From: Companilactobacillus sp. RD055328
GTDB taxonomy: Bacteria; Bacillota; Bacilli; Lactobacillales; Lactobacillaceae
Length of the DNA: 64,000 nucleotides
Direction: 5' to 3'
Assembly (NCBI RefSeq): GCF_022835675.1
Contig: NZ_BQUT01000005.1
Span: 124,001 to 188,000 of the forward strand
Shown here: one piece after another, positions 1 to 9,627 of the stretch
Layout: each line of letters opens with the position of its first letter
Position numbering within the stretch: position 1 is the stretch's first letter
Program-made: the position numbers and the translations under genes
The notes under the pieces: generated by a model
Told to the model about the DNA's origin: nothing
The model's input: the letters and a program-made list of their open reading frames with translations, nothing else
Database searches by the model: none

Positions 1-1208
1 TTGAGTTATTTAAGAAATATGATTTAGATGCCGTAAGTATCGGTGAAGTAACAGAGAATAGAGATTATGTATTAATACATAATGATAAAAAAGTCGCAGA
101 TATCCCTGTTAAAGCATTAATCGATGATGTTCCTACAGTTACTAGAGAACAAAAAATGCCTAAGAGAATTGAAGAATTCAAAAATCAATCACAATATATT
201 CCTGAAGTTAAGGATTTGAAAACAACAATAAAAGAAGTTCTTAAACAGCCAACTATTGCTTCCAAACAGTCGCTTTATAAAACTTACGATTCTCAAGTTA
301 AGACTAATACAATTGTTAAACCTGGTAGTGATGCAGCAGTCGTTCATGTACCAAATACAAATAAAGCTTTATCTATGACTACGGATTGTAACAGTAGATA
401 CATATATTTAGATCCTAAAATTGGTGGAGAAATTGCTGTAGCTGAGGCAGCTAGAAATATTGTTGCTTCAGGAGCTAAGCCTTTAGGAATTACTGATTGT
501 TTAAATTATGGGAATCCTGAAAAACCTGAAATATATTGGGAATTTGCACAAAGTGTTGAAGGAATTGCTCAAGCTTGTAGAGAATTCAATACTCCCGTTA
601 TTTCCGGAAATGTTTCTTTATACAATGAGTCAAACGATCAAGCCATATATCCTAGTCCAATGATTGGGATGGTTGGACTAATTGATGATTTGAAAAAAGT
701 GACTACACAGAGCTTTAAAAAAGATTGTGATTTGATTTATTTAATTGGTGAGACTAAAGATGACTATTCGGGATCAGAAATACAAAAGCTACTAACTGGC
801 GATATAAGTGGAGCTCTAAATTTTGATATGCAGAGTGAAATAAATAATCAAAACTTAGTAAGTAAGCTTATCGATAACAATTTAATCGCAAGTGCGCATG
901 ATTTATCTGAGGGTGGTTTAATAACAGGACTGTTAGAAGCAGCATTCGATAATAATTTAGGATTTAATGTTGAATTAGATATGACAGATGCACAGTTATT
1001 TTCTGAAAGCCAATCAAGATTTATTGTGACTGTAAGTTCAGATAATAAAGAAGAATTTGAAAAAATGGCTAATGATAAAACATATTTAATAGGAAAAGTC
1101 ATTGATAACAAGAAAGTAAATATAAAAACTAAAGATAGCGAAGTTCAATTTTCAATTGATGAAGTCAAAGATGATTGGGTAGGTGCAATACCATGTCTAA
1201 TGAAATGA
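1..1208 (+). CDS. purL: Phosphoribosylformylglycinamidine synthase subunit PurL, C-terminal 401 residues (5' end outside window)
   Basis: PurL makes FGAM from FGAR with ATP and ammonia (step 4 of IMP synthesis). The frame is open from base 3, so the N-terminal part lies upstream. Visible: the second AIR-synthase-like module with GSDAAVVHVP, a GGEIAVAEAARNIVASGAKP stretch that binds nucleotide/metal, and NVSLYNE. The protein ends soon after DDWVGAIPCLMK, so it lacks the fused glutaminase of the large proteobacterial enzyme; this is the small PurL that works with PurS and PurQ, expected just upstream. Its last 16 bases overlap purF, which indicates translational coupling. An internal ATG at 156 is not a start, because coding similarity continues upstream of it. 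Confidence 0.96.
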   Translation, partial: ELFKKYDLDAVSIGEVTENRDYVLIHNDKKVADIPVKALIDDVPTVTREQKMPKRIEEFKNQSQYIPEVKDLKTTIKEVLKQPTIASKQSLYKTYDSQVKTNTIVKPGSDAAVVHVPNTNKALSMTTDCNSRYIYLDPKIGGEIAVAEAARNIVASGAKPLGITDCLNYGNPEKPEIYWEFAQSVEGIAQACREFNTPVISGNVSLYNESNDQAIYPSPMIGMVGLIDDLKKVTTQSFKKDCDLIYLIGETKDDYSGSEIQKLLTGDISGALNFDMQSEINNQNLVSKLIDNNLIASAHDLSEGGLITGLLEAAFDNNLGFNVELDMTDAQLFSESQSRFIVTVSSDNKEEFEKMANDKTYLIGKVIDNKKVNIKTKDSEVQFSIDEVKDDWVGAIPCLMK

Positions 1209-2608
1209 GCTCCTTAAACGAAGAATGCGGAATTTTTGGTATCTGGAATAGTGAAAAAGCTAACCAATTAACGTATTTCGGATTGCATAATCTTCAGCAC
1301 CGAGGTCAAGAAGGTGCTGGAATTGTAACTGGTGATGGAAAGAATATGTATGCTCATCATGGTCTAGGATTATTAATTGATGTTTTTAAGAATAGTCAGA
1401 TATTAGAAGGGTTATCAGGTAGTAACGGAATCGGTCATGTAAGATACGCTACTAGTGGTAATGGAGATATTGCTAACATTCAACCATTTTTATTTAGCTT
1501 TGGTGATGGTAATTACGCCTTAGCTCATAATGGTAACTTAACAAATGCTTTGACACTTAGAAGTCAGATGGAAGATGAAGGAACTGTATTTAAATCTAAT
1601 TCGGATTCTGAAATATTAATGCATTTAATTAGAAAATCTAAGAAGAATAGTTTGTTAGAAAAAATTAAGGAGTCCGCTAACGTAATTAAAGGTGGATTTG
1701 CATATATATTATTAACAGATAATTCAATGATTGCTCTTCGTGATGCTAATGGTTTTAGACCATTGTCTATTGGACAAAGAGAAGATGGATCATATGTAGT
1801 AGCAAGTGAAACTTGTGCTTTAGATTCAGTTAAAGCGGAATTTATTAGGGATGTCAAACCAGGTGAAGTCGTAACAATTGATGACAACGGAATGAAATCA
1901 GATTTCTTCACAGATAAAACATCTTTAGAACCAGCTGCAATGGAATTCATTTATTTTGCAAGACCTGATTCTAATATTGAAAATATTAATATTCATTCAG
2001 CAAGAAAAAGAACTGGTAAACGTTTGGCAAAAGAATCTCCAGTTAAGGCAGATATTGTCATCGGAATTCCTAATTCATCATTGTCAGCAGCTAGTGGTTT
2101 TGCCGAACAAAGCAAACTTCCTTATGAAATGGGATTAGTTAAGAATCAATATGTTGGACGAACATTCATTCAGCCAACTCAGAAGTTACGTGAAGAAGGC
2201 GTTTATCAGAAATTATCAGTTGTGAAAAGCGTTGTAGAGAATAAACGTGTAGTTTTGGTTGATGATTCAATTGTTAGAGGAACTACTAGTAGACAAATAG
2301 TTAAAAAACTAAAAGAAAATGGAGCTACTGAAGTTCATTTAAGAATAGCTTCACCGCCTCTTAAATATCCGGATTTTTATGGAATTGATATTAAGAGTCA
2401 AGATGAGTTGATTGCAGCTAATCTCTCGATGTCTGAAATGCGAGAAGAATTAGGTTGTGATTCTTTAGAGTTTTTAAGTATTGAAGGTTTAAAAGAATCT
2501 ATTGGAATCAATTTATGTACATCAAATTTTGATGGGAAATATCCTGCACCAATTTGTGATTACAAAGAAGAATATTTAAAAGGATTGAGGACAAGAGATG
2601 GCAAATGA
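1193..2608 (+). CDS. purF: Amidophosphoribosyltransferase (glutamine PRPP amidotransferase)
   Basis: First committed enzyme of purine synthesis: PRPP plus glutamine gives phosphoribosylamine. I start at ATG 1193 because GGGTAGGTG lies just upstream and the protein then has an 11-residue propeptide before the catalytic cysteine (Cys12 in NEECGIFG), as in Bacillus PurF; a TTG at 1175 is in frame but unlikely. Order: Ntn glutaminase domain (about 12-230), then a phosphoribosyltransferase domain with the PRPP loop VVLVDDSIVRGTT near residue 355. Compared with B. subtilis PurF as remembered, three of the four cysteines that hold the 4Fe-4S cluster appear replaced (see findings). 471 aa is normal. 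Overlaps purL and purM. Confidence 0.96.
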   Translation: MSNEMSSLNEECGIFGIWNSEKANQLTYFGLHNLQHRGQEGAGIVTGDGKNMYAHHGLGLLIDVFKNSQILEGLSGSNGIGHVRYATSGNGDIANIQPFLFSFGDGNYALAHNGNLTNALTLRSQMEDEGTVFKSNSDSEILMHLIRKSKKNSLLEKIKESANVIKGGFAYILLTDNSMIALRDANGFRPLSIGQREDGSYVVASETCALDSVKAEFIRDVKPGEVVTIDDNGMKSDFFTDKTSLEPAAMEFIYFARPDSNIENINIHSARKRTGKRLAKESPVKADIVIGIPNSSLSAASGFAEQSKLPYEMGLVKNQYVGRTFIQPTQKLREEGVYQKLSVVKSVVENKRVVLVDDSIVRGTTSRQIVKKLKENGATEVHLRIASPPLKYPDFYGIDIKSQDELIAANLSMSEMREELGCDSLEFLSIEGLKESIGINLCTSNFDGKYPAPICDYKEEYLKGLRTRDGK

Positions 2609-3602
2609 ATATGAAAAATCTGGTGTAAATATTCAAGCCGGTTATCAAGTAAGAGATGAAATAAAAGAACAATTACAAGAACAATTACAAGAACAACAAG
2701 GAAGTAACATTGGTAATTTCGGTGGGGTATTTGATTTAAATACTGAACAGCTCAAAGAGCCAACTTTAGTCTCAGGAACTGATGGAGTTGGGACTAAGTT
2801 ATTAGTTGCTGAAATGGCAGATAAGTATGACACCATAGGAATAGATTGTGTGGCCATGTGTGTAAATGACATTATTGCTCAAGGTGCAAAACCTTTATAT
2901 TTCATGGACTATATTGCTTCAGGAGTAACGAACCCAGCAAGAATCAAAGATATAATTCAAGGAATAATAAAAGGCTGTCAACAAGCTAATATTAAACTGA
3001 TTGGTGGAGAAACCGCTGAAATGCCCGGGACATATGAAAATGGGCATTTTGATATTGCAGGATTTTCTGTTGGTATTGCTGAGAAAAGTAATTTATTCAA
3101 TCATCAAAATGTTGAAGCTGGGGATGTTGTAATAGGGATTAAATCCAGTGGTGTGCATTCTAATGGTTTTTCATTAATCAGAAAAATATTCTTTGAAGAT
3201 AATGATTTTCAAAATGATAATGAGTTATTACAAGAATTATTAGAACCTACAAGAATATATGTAGATGATTTATTGCCAATACTGAATAGAAAAGAATTAA
3301 AAGCAATAGCACATATCACTGGAGGAGGATTTTATGAAAATATTCCTCGTGTTCTACCTGATAGCTTAGCTGTAAAAATAAACATAAATAGTTGGGATAG
3401 ACCTGAGATTTTTGGAAAAATCAGCCAATTAGGAAATATTGAAGAATCAGAAATGTTCAACGTTTTTAATATGGGTATTGGCATGGTCTTGATTGTTTCA
3501 AATGATAATAGTCTAGAAATACTTAATGAGATTCCTGATTCTTATATTATCGGTGAGGTTACTAGTAAAAATAATGAGTCAGTAGAATTGGTGGAAGAAT
3601 AG
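2598..3602 (+). CDS. purM: Phosphoribosylformylglycinamidine cyclo-ligase (AIR synthetase)
   Basis: Closes the imidazole ring, FGAM plus ATP to AIR. Recognised by GTDGVGTK near residue 60, CVNDIIAQGAKP, GGETAEMPG near 135 and SSGVHSNGFSLIRK. ATG 2598 has GAGG nine bases upstream and overlaps the end of purF by 11 bases. 334 aa is a little shorter than usual (about 340-346). The N-terminal linker before the GGVFDL strand is oddly glutamine-rich (EQLQEQLQEQQG), made by a 12-bp unit repeated twice at 2669-2692. Confidence 0.96.
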   Translation: MANEYEKSGVNIQAGYQVRDEIKEQLQEQLQEQQGSNIGNFGGVFDLNTEQLKEPTLVSGTDGVGTKLLVAEMADKYDTIGIDCVAMCVNDIIAQGAKPLYFMDYIASGVTNPARIKDIIQGIIKGCQQANIKLIGGETAEMPGTYENGHFDIAGFSVGIAEKSNLFNHQNVEAGDVVIGIKSSGVHSNGFSLIRKIFFEDNDFQNDNELLQELLEPTRIYVDDLLPILNRKELKAIAHITGGGFYENIPRVLPDSLAVKININSWDRPEIFGKISQLGNIEESEMFNVFNMGIGMVLIVSNDNSLEILNEIPDSYIIGEVTSKNNESVELVEE

Positions 3603-4184
3603 ATGAGAGTTGCAATTTTTTCATCAGGCACAGGAACGAATTTTGAAGCTATTGCTGATAATAAAGATTTAAAAAAAGCTGGTTTAGTAATCAGCTGTGT
3701 TATTACTGATAATCCGTTAGCTAAAGTTATTGAGAAGTCTAAAGCAAGAGGAATCGAAACGATAGTAATAGATAAATCGGAATATAAGACCAAAAAAGAA
3801 TATGAAGAAACTATTTATGAGTATCTAAAACAATTAAATGTTGAATATATAATTCTAGCTGGCTATATGAGAATAGTTGGAGATACCTTGCTTAATAAAT
3901 ATCCTCAAAGAATAATTAATATTCATCCTGCCATGTTACCAAGTTTCCCTGGAGCCCACGGAATAAGAGATGCTTTTGATGCAAAAGTTAAACAAACCGG
4001 CGTAACGGTGCATTTTATTGATAGCGGAATAGATACTGGTCCCATTATCGATCAAGTAGCAGTGCCCATTCTTCCAACGGACACCATAGAAGATTTAGAA
4101 GAACGTATACATATTCAAGAACATTTGTTATATCCACATGTACTTAATCAACTAATAAATAAAATGAGGAGCAATAACTTATGA
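3603..4184 (+). CDS. purN: Phosphoribosylglycinamide formyltransferase (GAR transformylase, 10-formyl-THF type)
   Basis: Transfers a formyl group from 10-formyl-tetrahydrofolate to GAR. The N-terminus [17 protein letters not shown] is the nucleotide-binding strand-loop of the family. Catalytic residues fall at the same numbers as in E. coli PurN: Asn106 and His108 in [14 protein letters not shown], Asp144 in SGIDTGPII. The start follows the purM stop with no gap and has GGTGG upstream. Its last four bases overlap the purH start (ATGA type), so the two are probably coupled. 193 aa, usual length. Confidence 0.96.
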   Translation: MRVAIFSSGTGTNFEAIADNKDLKKAGLVISCVITDNPLAKVIEKSKARGIETIVIDKSEYKTKKEYEETIYEYLKQLNVEYIILAGYMRIVGDTLLNKYPQRIINIHPAMLPSFPGAHGIRDAFDAKVKQTGVTVHFIDSGIDTGPIIDQVAVPILPTDTIEDLEERIHIQEHLLYPHVLNQLINKMRSNNL

Positions 4185-5710
4185 AAAAAAAGGCGCTATT
4201 GAGTGTATCTGATAAAACTAATTTGGTAGATTTCGCTAAGCAATTATTGGAATTAGATTTTGAAATAATCTCTACAGGAGGCACATATAAAAAGTTAAAA
4301 GATAACAATATTGATGTCACTCAAGTATCAGAAATAACTAATTTTCCAGAAATGTTAGATGGAAGAGTAAAAACGTTACATCCTAATATTCATGGTGGAA
4401 TTCTAGCGCGACTTGACTTGAAGAATCATCTTGAGGATTTAGAAGCTAATGATATAAGTCCAATTTCACTAGTTTGTGTCAATCTTTATCCCTTTAAAGA
4501 AACAATACAAAAAGAAAATATTAAACTAGAGGATGCAATTGAACAGATTGATATTGGTGGACCTTCAATGTTACGTTCAGCTGCCAAGAATAATAAATTT
4601 GTATATTCAATTGTAGATTACAAAGATTATGATCGTGTTATTGAAGATATTAAAAATGGTGAAGAATCAAATCTGAAACAAGAATTAGCCGCAAAAGTAT
4701 TTAGACATACAGCTCAATATGATTCGTTAATTGCTCAATATCTAACTAAAGAAGATTTCCCGGATAAATTAACTCAAAGCTTTGATTTCAAAGAAGAACT
4801 TCGATACGGAGAAAATTCTCAACAAAAAGCCGCCTTTTATCAAAATGCATTACCAACTGAATTTTCAATTTCTAACGCTAATCAATTACATGGTAAAGAA
4901 TTGTCTTATAACAATATTAAAGACATTAATGCTGCTATTAGTATTGCCAAAGAATTTGAAGAACCATGTGTAGTAGCGATGAAACATATGAATCCATGTG
5001 GTGTAGGAATTGGAAAGAGTATTTATGAAGCATGGAATAAGGCCTATGAGTCAGATAGTATTTCAATCTTTGGTGGAGTTATTGCATCTAATAAAGAAAT
5101 TGATGAAAAAACTGCCGAAAAGATGCATGAGATATTCTTAGAAATTGTAATTGCTCCAAGTTTTTCAAAAAAAGCGTTTGAAATATTAAGTGCTAAAAAG
5201 AATATTCGTTTAATCACTTTAGATTTTGAGAAAGCTAATAAATCTGATAGATTCGAATTCACTTCAGTGCTTGGTGGAATGCTAGTTCAAGAAATAGATA
5301 AGAGCGTGGATACGGCAAATGATATTGAAGTAGTAACTGATACTAAACCAACAGACGATGAAATAAAAGCAATGATATTTGCTCAACATGTAGTTAAACA
5401 TGTGAAGAGTAATGCAATTGTTGTAGCAACTAAAGATAAAACTTTAGGAGTTGGTGCCGGTCAAATGAATAGAATTGGTTCAGCAAAAATTGCAATTGAA
5501 CAAGCTTTACAAAATGGAAAAGAAGCACCATTTGTAATGGCTTCAGATGCATTCTTCCCAATGGATGATTGTGTTGAATTAGCTGCTAAGAATGGAATTA
5601 CAGCAATTATTCAACCCGGTGGCTCAATAAAAGACAAAGATTCAATTGAAATGGCTAATAAATATGGAATTGCCATGGTGTTTACAAATAAAAGACATTT
5701 TAAACATTAG
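4181..5710 (+). CDS. purH: Bifunctional AICAR formyltransferase / IMP cyclohydrolase
   Basis: Carries out the last two steps to IMP. The N-terminal MGS-like cyclohydrolase domain begins [19 protein letters not shown] and includes STGGTYKKL and [14 protein letters not shown]. The transformylase half contains the Lys268-His269 pair in [11 protein letters not shown], then VLGGMLVQE, and near the end [20 protein letters not shown]. 509 aa is the normal length. Overlaps purN by four bases and is followed after 11 bases by purD. Confidence 0.97.
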   Translation: MKKKALLSVSDKTNLVDFAKQLLELDFEIISTGGTYKKLKDNNIDVTQVSEITNFPEMLDGRVKTLHPNIHGGILARLDLKNHLEDLEANDISPISLVCVNLYPFKETIQKENIKLEDAIEQIDIGGPSMLRSAAKNNKFVYSIVDYKDYDRVIEDIKNGEESNLKQELAAKVFRHTAQYDSLIAQYLTKEDFPDKLTQSFDFKEELRYGENSQQKAAFYQNALPTEFSISNANQLHGKELSYNNIKDINAAISIAKEFEEPCVVAMKHMNPCGVGIGKSIYEAWNKAYESDSISIFGGVIASNKEIDEKTAEKMHEIFLEIVIAPSFSKKAFEILSAKKNIRLITLDFEKANKSDRFEFTSVLGGMLVQEIDKSVDTANDIEVVTDTKPTDDEIKAMIFAQHVVKHVKSNAIVVATKDKTLGVGAGQMNRIGSAKIAIEQALQNGKEAPFVMASDAFFPMDDCVELAAKNGITAIIQPGGSIKDKDSIEMANKYGIAMVFTNKRHFKH

Positions 5711-5721
5711 GAGATTTGTAG

Positions 5722-6930
5722 ATGAATATTTTAGTTATCGGATCAGGCGCTAGAGAACATACTATTTGTCGCAAGCTATTAGAAAGTCCAGAAGTTGGGG
5801 ATGTCTATTGTCTTCCCGGAAACTTTGGAATGAAAAATAACGGTATAAAATTAGTTCATATCAATCCGTTTGAATTCGAAGAAGTTATTGATTTTACTAA
5901 AAATAATTCTATTACTTATACAGTAGTTGGGCCCGAAGATGTTCTGGTTGCAGGTATTGTTGATGAATTCAAAAAAAATAATTTATTGATTTTTGGACCA
6001 TCTAAAGAGGCAGCACAACTAGAAGGATCGAAAGATTTCGCTAAACAAATTATGAATAGTTCAAATGTTGCTACTGCAAGTTCTCAAACCTTTGGTGATA
6101 TTAATGAAGCTTTGAGTTATTTAAGCGAGGTTGAATATCCGATTGTTATCAAAAAAGACGGATTAGCCTCTGGTAAAGGTGTTGTAATAGCGGATAATCT
6201 TGAGATTGCTAATGAAGTCTGTTCTAAATTCCTTAACGAAACTGGTTCAACAATAATCATTGAAGAGTACTTAGACGGCGAAGAAATCTCAGCTATGTAT
6301 TTCGTTCAAGGGTTGAATTCATATCCTATGCCATTCTCTCAAGACTATAAGCGAGCTTTTGACAATGGAGAAGGCCCAAATACTGGTGGTATGGGTGCTT
6401 ATGCCCCATTGAAACAAATGGGCGTTGAAGAGCGAAAAGCTGCAGATAAGATAATCGAAGCTGTATTGGTCGAATTAAATCGACGTAGAATAGAATTTAC
6501 TGGAATCATTTATGCCGGATTAATTAAGACTAATAATGGTATTAAAGTAATTGAATTCAATGTTCGTTTTGGTGACCCCGAAACAGAAGTGGTCTTGCCA
6601 CTGCTGGAATCTGACTTGGCAGTTAACATCTTAGAAATACTTCAGGAAAAGAAAACTAAATTCATTTGGAATGATAGACTTTCTTATGTTTGTGTTGTAA
6701 ATGCAACGAAAGGGTATCCTAGCAATCCATCAAAAGTTAAAATAAACGCATTTCCAAAATTAGAAAAAACTAAAATATTCTATTCAAATCTAGACAGTGA
6801 AGAGAGATCTTCAGGAAGATCATTTGTCATTGTTGGATCTGGAACAAATATCAAAGAAGCACAAGAAGAAGTGTACAAAGAAGTTCCTGAAATACCTGGA
6901 TTCTTCTATAGAAAAGATATTGGTAAATAA
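5722..6930 (+). CDS. purD: Phosphoribosylamine--glycine ligase (GAR synthetase)
   Basis: ATP-grasp ligase that joins phosphoribosylamine and glycine (step 2 of the pathway). Visible: MNILVIGSGAREHTICRKL, the ATP-grasp strand YPIVIKKDGLASGKGVVIA near residue 140, GPNTGGMGAY, and the metal-binding end EFNVRFGDPETEVVLP. ATG 5722 has GGAG upstream (TAGGAGATTTGTAG). Last gene of the operon; a strong terminator follows at once. The C-terminal domain is slightly short (402 aa against about 420). Confidence 0.96.
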   Translation: MNILVIGSGAREHTICRKLLESPEVGDVYCLPGNFGMKNNGIKLVHINPFEFEEVIDFTKNNSITYTVVGPEDVLVAGIVDEFKKNNLLIFGPSKEAAQLEGSKDFAKQIMNSSNVATASSQTFGDINEALSYLSEVEYPIVIKKDGLASGKGVVIADNLEIANEVCSKFLNETGSTIIIEEYLDGEEISAMYFVQGLNSYPMPFSQDYKRAFDNGEGPNTGGMGAYAPLKQMGVEERKAADKIIEAVLVELNRRRIEFTGIIYAGLIKTNNGIKVIEFNVRFGDPETEVVLPLLESDLAVNILEILQEKKTKFIWNDRLSYVCVVNATKGYPSNPSKVKINAFPKLEKTKIFYSNLDSEERSSGRSFVIVGSGTNIKEAQEEVYKEVPEIPGFFYRKDIGK

Positions 6931-6957
6931 AAAACAGCCATCTGGCTGTTTTTTTAT
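6931..6957. terminator. Bidirectional terminator between purD and plsC
   Basis: AAACAGCC-ATCT-GGCTGTTT hairpin with T-runs on both sides. It ends the purine operon and, read the other way, lies at the end of plsC, whose stop codon is inside the T-run. Confidence 0.9.
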
Positions 6958-7577
6958 TTAGGTATATATTTATATTCAGGATTAATTGATTGGTCAATAT
7001 CATGCCAACTAGCTTTCATTTGAGTATCAACTCTATCAGTTAATTCGTCGGTAATTTTTTCTTTTTTGTCCACCATGAATGGTTTTCCAATTCCAATAGT
7101 AATTTTTTGACGTTTTAATAGACCTTTGAAGCTTGATGGTCCTTGGTATACAACTGGAACAAGAGGTTTTTGTGATAATTTTGCAATTAAAACTGAACCA
7201 CCTTTTAGGTCTTCAGAGTGACGTGTACCTGAAGGGAACATTATTAATGATAAATTTTGTTTCTTCAAAAAATTAACAGGAGTTTTGACAACAGAAGGTC
7301 CTGGATTATCACGATCAACTGGGAAAGCGTGAGCGTGTACTAGAATGTATCTTAATATTGGATTTTTGAAGAGTTCTTTTTTTGCCATGAAAGAAGTTTC
7401 TTTTGGACTAATCGCTAGTGCAAAGAAAATGGGTTCCCACCAATTACGATGTGGGGCAACGATAATATAAGTGCCCTCAGGTAGATTTTCTTTACCAGTG
7501 ACATGCCAATTACCATTAAGAATAAAAACTATAACTCTAGCTACTGCTCGAATAAATTTATAAAACATATTACTCAC
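6954..7577 (-). CDS. plsC: 1-acyl-sn-glycerol-3-phosphate acyltransferase family protein
   Basis: Predicted membrane-bound lysophosphatidic acid acyltransferase, making phosphatidic acid for phospholipids. An N-terminal hydrophobic segment (about 5-18) precedes motif I. Motif I reads APHRNWWEP, so the usual H-x4-D is H-x4-E here; block II is FPVDRDNPGPS and block III is FPSGTRHS (usually FPEGTRS). Length (207 aa) and spacing fit the family. Start supported by AAGGTGAG upstream on the minus strand. Convergent with purD, divergent from the next gene. The altered motifs might mean a different acyl donor or a sub-family habit; see findings. Confidence 0.87.
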   Translation of the reverse strand: MSNMFYKFIRAVARVIVFILNGNWHVTGKENLPEGTYIIVAPHRNWWEPIFFALAISPKETSFMAKKELFKNPILRYILVHAHAFPVDRDNPGPSVVKTPVNFLKKQNLSLIMFPSGTRHSEDLKGGSVLIAKLSQKPLVPVVYQGPSSFKGLLKRQKITIGIGKPFMVDKKEKITDELTDRVDTQMKASWHDIDQSINPEYKYIPK

Positions 7578-7636
7578 CTTACTTATTAATGTATATTATA
7601 TTATAAAGCACAAATCATTTAATAGGAGTATTAATA

Positions 7637-8371
7637 GTGGATAAAGAAATTACCTACGATATGATTTCAAATAGTGGTATTACCATTATACAAGATAAAG
7701 CATTATATTCATTCAATTTAGATACGATTTTATTAACAAATTTTGCTGAGTACGAAAAAAGTAATGAAATTGTTGATTTATGTTCCGGTGATGGTGCAAT
7801 AGGTTTAACTGTCAGTTCTAATACCAATGCCAATATTTATTTAGTAGAAATTCAGTCGGAATTATCAAACTTAGCTAAACAATCAATTGCTTACAATCAC
7901 AAAGAAGATCAAATTACTTGTGTTGATGACGATTTGAAAAATGTTTTAAAACATATTGAACACGATACAATTGATACAATTATTTGTAATCCGCCTTACT
8001 TCAAAATTGAAGAGATGACAAAAATTAAAAAGAACGAAGTTTTAGCAAAAGCTCGTCATGAGTTTAATGCCAATTTGAACGATATATTTAAAGCTTGTCG
8101 AGGATTATTAAAACAAAATTCTAAACTTTATATGGTATATCGTCCTAATAGACTAGCGGAATTTATCAAAACAGCTGATGAGAATAATTTTAAATTAAAT
8201 AAACTGCGGTTTGTACATTCACATAAAGATGATGATGCTAATCTATTTTTAGCAGAATTAATCAAAACACCTAAAAAAGGTGGGTTAACAGTATTACCTG
8301 ATTTAATCATTTATGATGATGCTAATAAATATACTAAAGAAGCTGAAGAAATAATTTATGGAAGAAAATAA
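7637..8371 (+). CDS. tRNA1(Val) (adenine(37)-N6)-methyltransferase family protein (YabB/YfiC-like)
   Basis: SAM-dependent methyltransferase. A Rossmann fold shows in [13 protein letters not shown] (about residues 48-60) and the N6-adenine catalytic motif NPPY starts at Asn118 (CNPPYFK). The GTG start has AGGAG eight bases upstream. The next gene, a small GIY-YIG protein, overlaps by 14 bases; the same pair (yabB-yazA) is found in Bacillus. The tRNA target is inferred from family membership; a general N6-adenine methyltransferase is the alternative. Confidence 0.85.
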   Translation: MDKEITYDMISNSGITIIQDKALYSFNLDTILLTNFAEYEKSNEIVDLCSGDGAIGLTVSSNTNANIYLVEIQSELSNLAKQSIAYNHKEDQITCVDDDLKNVLKHIEHDTIDTIICNPPYFKIEEMTKIKKNEVLAKARHEFNANLNDIFKACRGLLKQNSKLYMVYRPNRLAEFIKTADENNFKLNKLRFVHSHKDDDANLFLAELIKTPKKGGLTVLPDLIIYDDANKYTKEAEEIIYGRK

Positions 8372-8630
8372 TTATTACGTATACTTACTGCAATGTAGCG
8401 ATAATACTTTTTATATTGGAACTACTAATGATGTTGAGAAGCGTGTAGCCACACATAACGCTGGTAAAGGTGCTAAATATACCAAAATTCGTCGTCCAGT
8501 GAAGTTATTATATTTTGAAGATTTACATACAAAATCTCAAGCTTTAAAACGTGAACATGAACTTAAAAAACTTAGTCGTATAAAAAAAGAAGAATTATTA
8601 ATCAAAAACCATATAAAATGGCATAAATAA
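8358..8630 (+). CDS. yazA: GIY-YIG domain protein, UPF0213 (YazA-like)
   Basis: A 90-residue stand-alone GIY-YIG nuclease fold: [18 protein letters not shown] forms the two tyrosine/glycine strands, then [15 protein letters not shown] with the conserved Arg, and [11 protein letters not shown] with the Glu that binds metal. The cellular role is not established for this family; it is usually paired with yabB. Start overlaps the end of the methyltransferase, with GAAGAAATAATTTATGG as the translation context. Confidence 0.88.
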   Translation: MEENNYYVYLLQCSDNTFYIGTTNDVEKRVATHNAGKGAKYTKIRRPVKLLYFEDLHTKSQALKREHELKKLSRIKKEELLIKNHIKWHK

Positions 8631-8633
8631 TGC

Positions 8634-8662
8634 TTGATTATCATGGATTTATTGCATATAAT
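8634..8662 (+). promoter_or_regulatory. rpsB promoter
   Basis: TTGATT (8634-8639), 17-bp spacer, TATAAT (8657-8662): near-consensus SigA promoter. The predicted start near 8669 gives a leader of about 100 nt before rpsB. Confidence 0.8.
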
Positions 8663-8686
8663 TAAACACTGTATTACAAATACACA

Positions 8687-8768
8687 CACTGCGTACTTTC
8701 ATTCATGGTGCATGAAAATGTTTGAATGAAAATTAAGCGTAAGTGGAGGATAAAACCGGAGGAAAATT
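8687..8768 (+). promoter_or_regulatory. Structured 5' leader of rpsB, possible S2 autoregulatory element
   Basis: A 9-bp stem TTTCATTCA (8697-8705) / TGAATGAAA (8723-8731) encloses a smaller GCAT/ATGT stem capped by a GAAA tetraloop (8710-8721). Outer CACT (8687-8690) / AGTG (8742-8745) and ACTT/AAG pairings could extend it into the first GGAGG. A second CCGGAGG lies next to the ATG. Ribosomal protein leaders commonly act as feedback sites; that role is inferred. Confidence 0.55.
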
Positions 8769-9524
8769 ATGACAGTTATTTCAATGAAACAACTTCTTGA
8801 AGCTGGTGTACATTTTGGTCACCAAACAAGAAGATGGAACCCTAAGATGGCACCATTTATCTTTACTGAAAGAAATGGTATTTACATCATCGATTTACAA
8901 AAGACCGTACACATGGTCGACGATGCTTACAACTACGTAAAAGCAGTTGCTAGCGACAACGGAGTATTCTTATTCGTTGGTACAAAGAAACAAGCTCAAG
9001 ACGCTGTTGCTGAAGAAGCAACACGTGCTGGACAATTCTTCATCAACCACCGTTGGTTGGGTGGAACTCTTACAAACTGGAACACAATCCAAAGCCGTAT
9101 CAAACGTCTTAAACAAATCAAAGCAATGGGTGAAGATGGAACTTTCGAACGTCTTCCTAAAAAAGAAGTTGCTTTGTTAACAAAACAACGTGAAAAACTT
9201 GAAAAATTCTTGGGTGGTATCGAAGATATGCCAAGAATTCCTGATGTATTGTTTGTTGTTGATCCACACAAAGAAAACATTGCAGTTCAAGAAGCTAAGA
9301 AATTAAATATTCCAATCGTTGCTATGGTTGATACTAACTCGGATCCTGATGATATTGATGTTATTATTCCATCAAATGATGACGCTATTCGTGCAGTTAA
9401 GTTAATTACTGCTAAGATGGCTGACGCTATTATCGAAGGTCGTCAAGGTGAAGACCAAGTTACTGCTGAATTAGAAGAAGCTGCAGTAGAAGAATCAAAA
9501 GAAGAAGCATCAGAAGAGAAATAA
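8769..9524 (+). CDS. rpsB: 30S ribosomal protein S2
   Basis: Small-subunit ribosomal protein. [48 protein letters not shown] and [13 protein letters not shown] are all signature S2 segments. 251 aa with an acidic tail ([19 protein letters not shown]-like). Codon use here and in tsf is visibly enriched in optimal codons (CGT, AAC, GGT), as expected for a highly expressed gene. Strong RBS CCGGAGG. Confidence 0.98.
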   Translation: MTVISMKQLLEAGVHFGHQTRRWNPKMAPFIFTERNGIYIIDLQKTVHMVDDAYNYVKAVASDNGVFLFVGTKKQAQDAVAEEATRAGQFFINHRWLGGTLTNWNTIQSRIKRLKQIKAMGEDGTFERLPKKEVALLTKQREKLEKFLGGIEDMPRIPDVLFVVDPHKENIAVQEAKKLNIPIVAMVDTNSDPDDIDVIIPSNDDAIRAVKLITAKMADAIIEGRQGEDQVTAELEEAAVEESKEEASEEK

Positions 9525-9533
9525 TAATTTAAA

Positions 9534-9566
9534 TACCGTCTTTGAAATTATTTGAAGATGGTTTTT
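9534..9566 (+). terminator. Weak terminator/attenuator between rpsB and tsf
   Basis: ACCGTCTT / AAGATGGT stem (one G-U) with a 12-nt loop, followed by TTTTT. Probably lets part of the transcripts continue into tsf. Confidence 0.65.
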
Positions 9567-9627
9567 CTGTAAAAAAGAGCAATGAAATTGTGAGATTTTA
9601 ATGCATTTATAAACGGAGGAAATACTT

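Noticed and set aside
1564-1950. 128-codon minus-strand frame inside purF, and similar frames in frr, infB, lepA, apt and truB
   Set aside because: All lie opposite clear genes, lack start signals and read as translations of the complementary strand.
9525-9627. Separate tsf promoter or EF-Ts leader element
   Set aside because: Beyond the attenuator-like hairpin I see no convincing -35/-10 pair or further structure.
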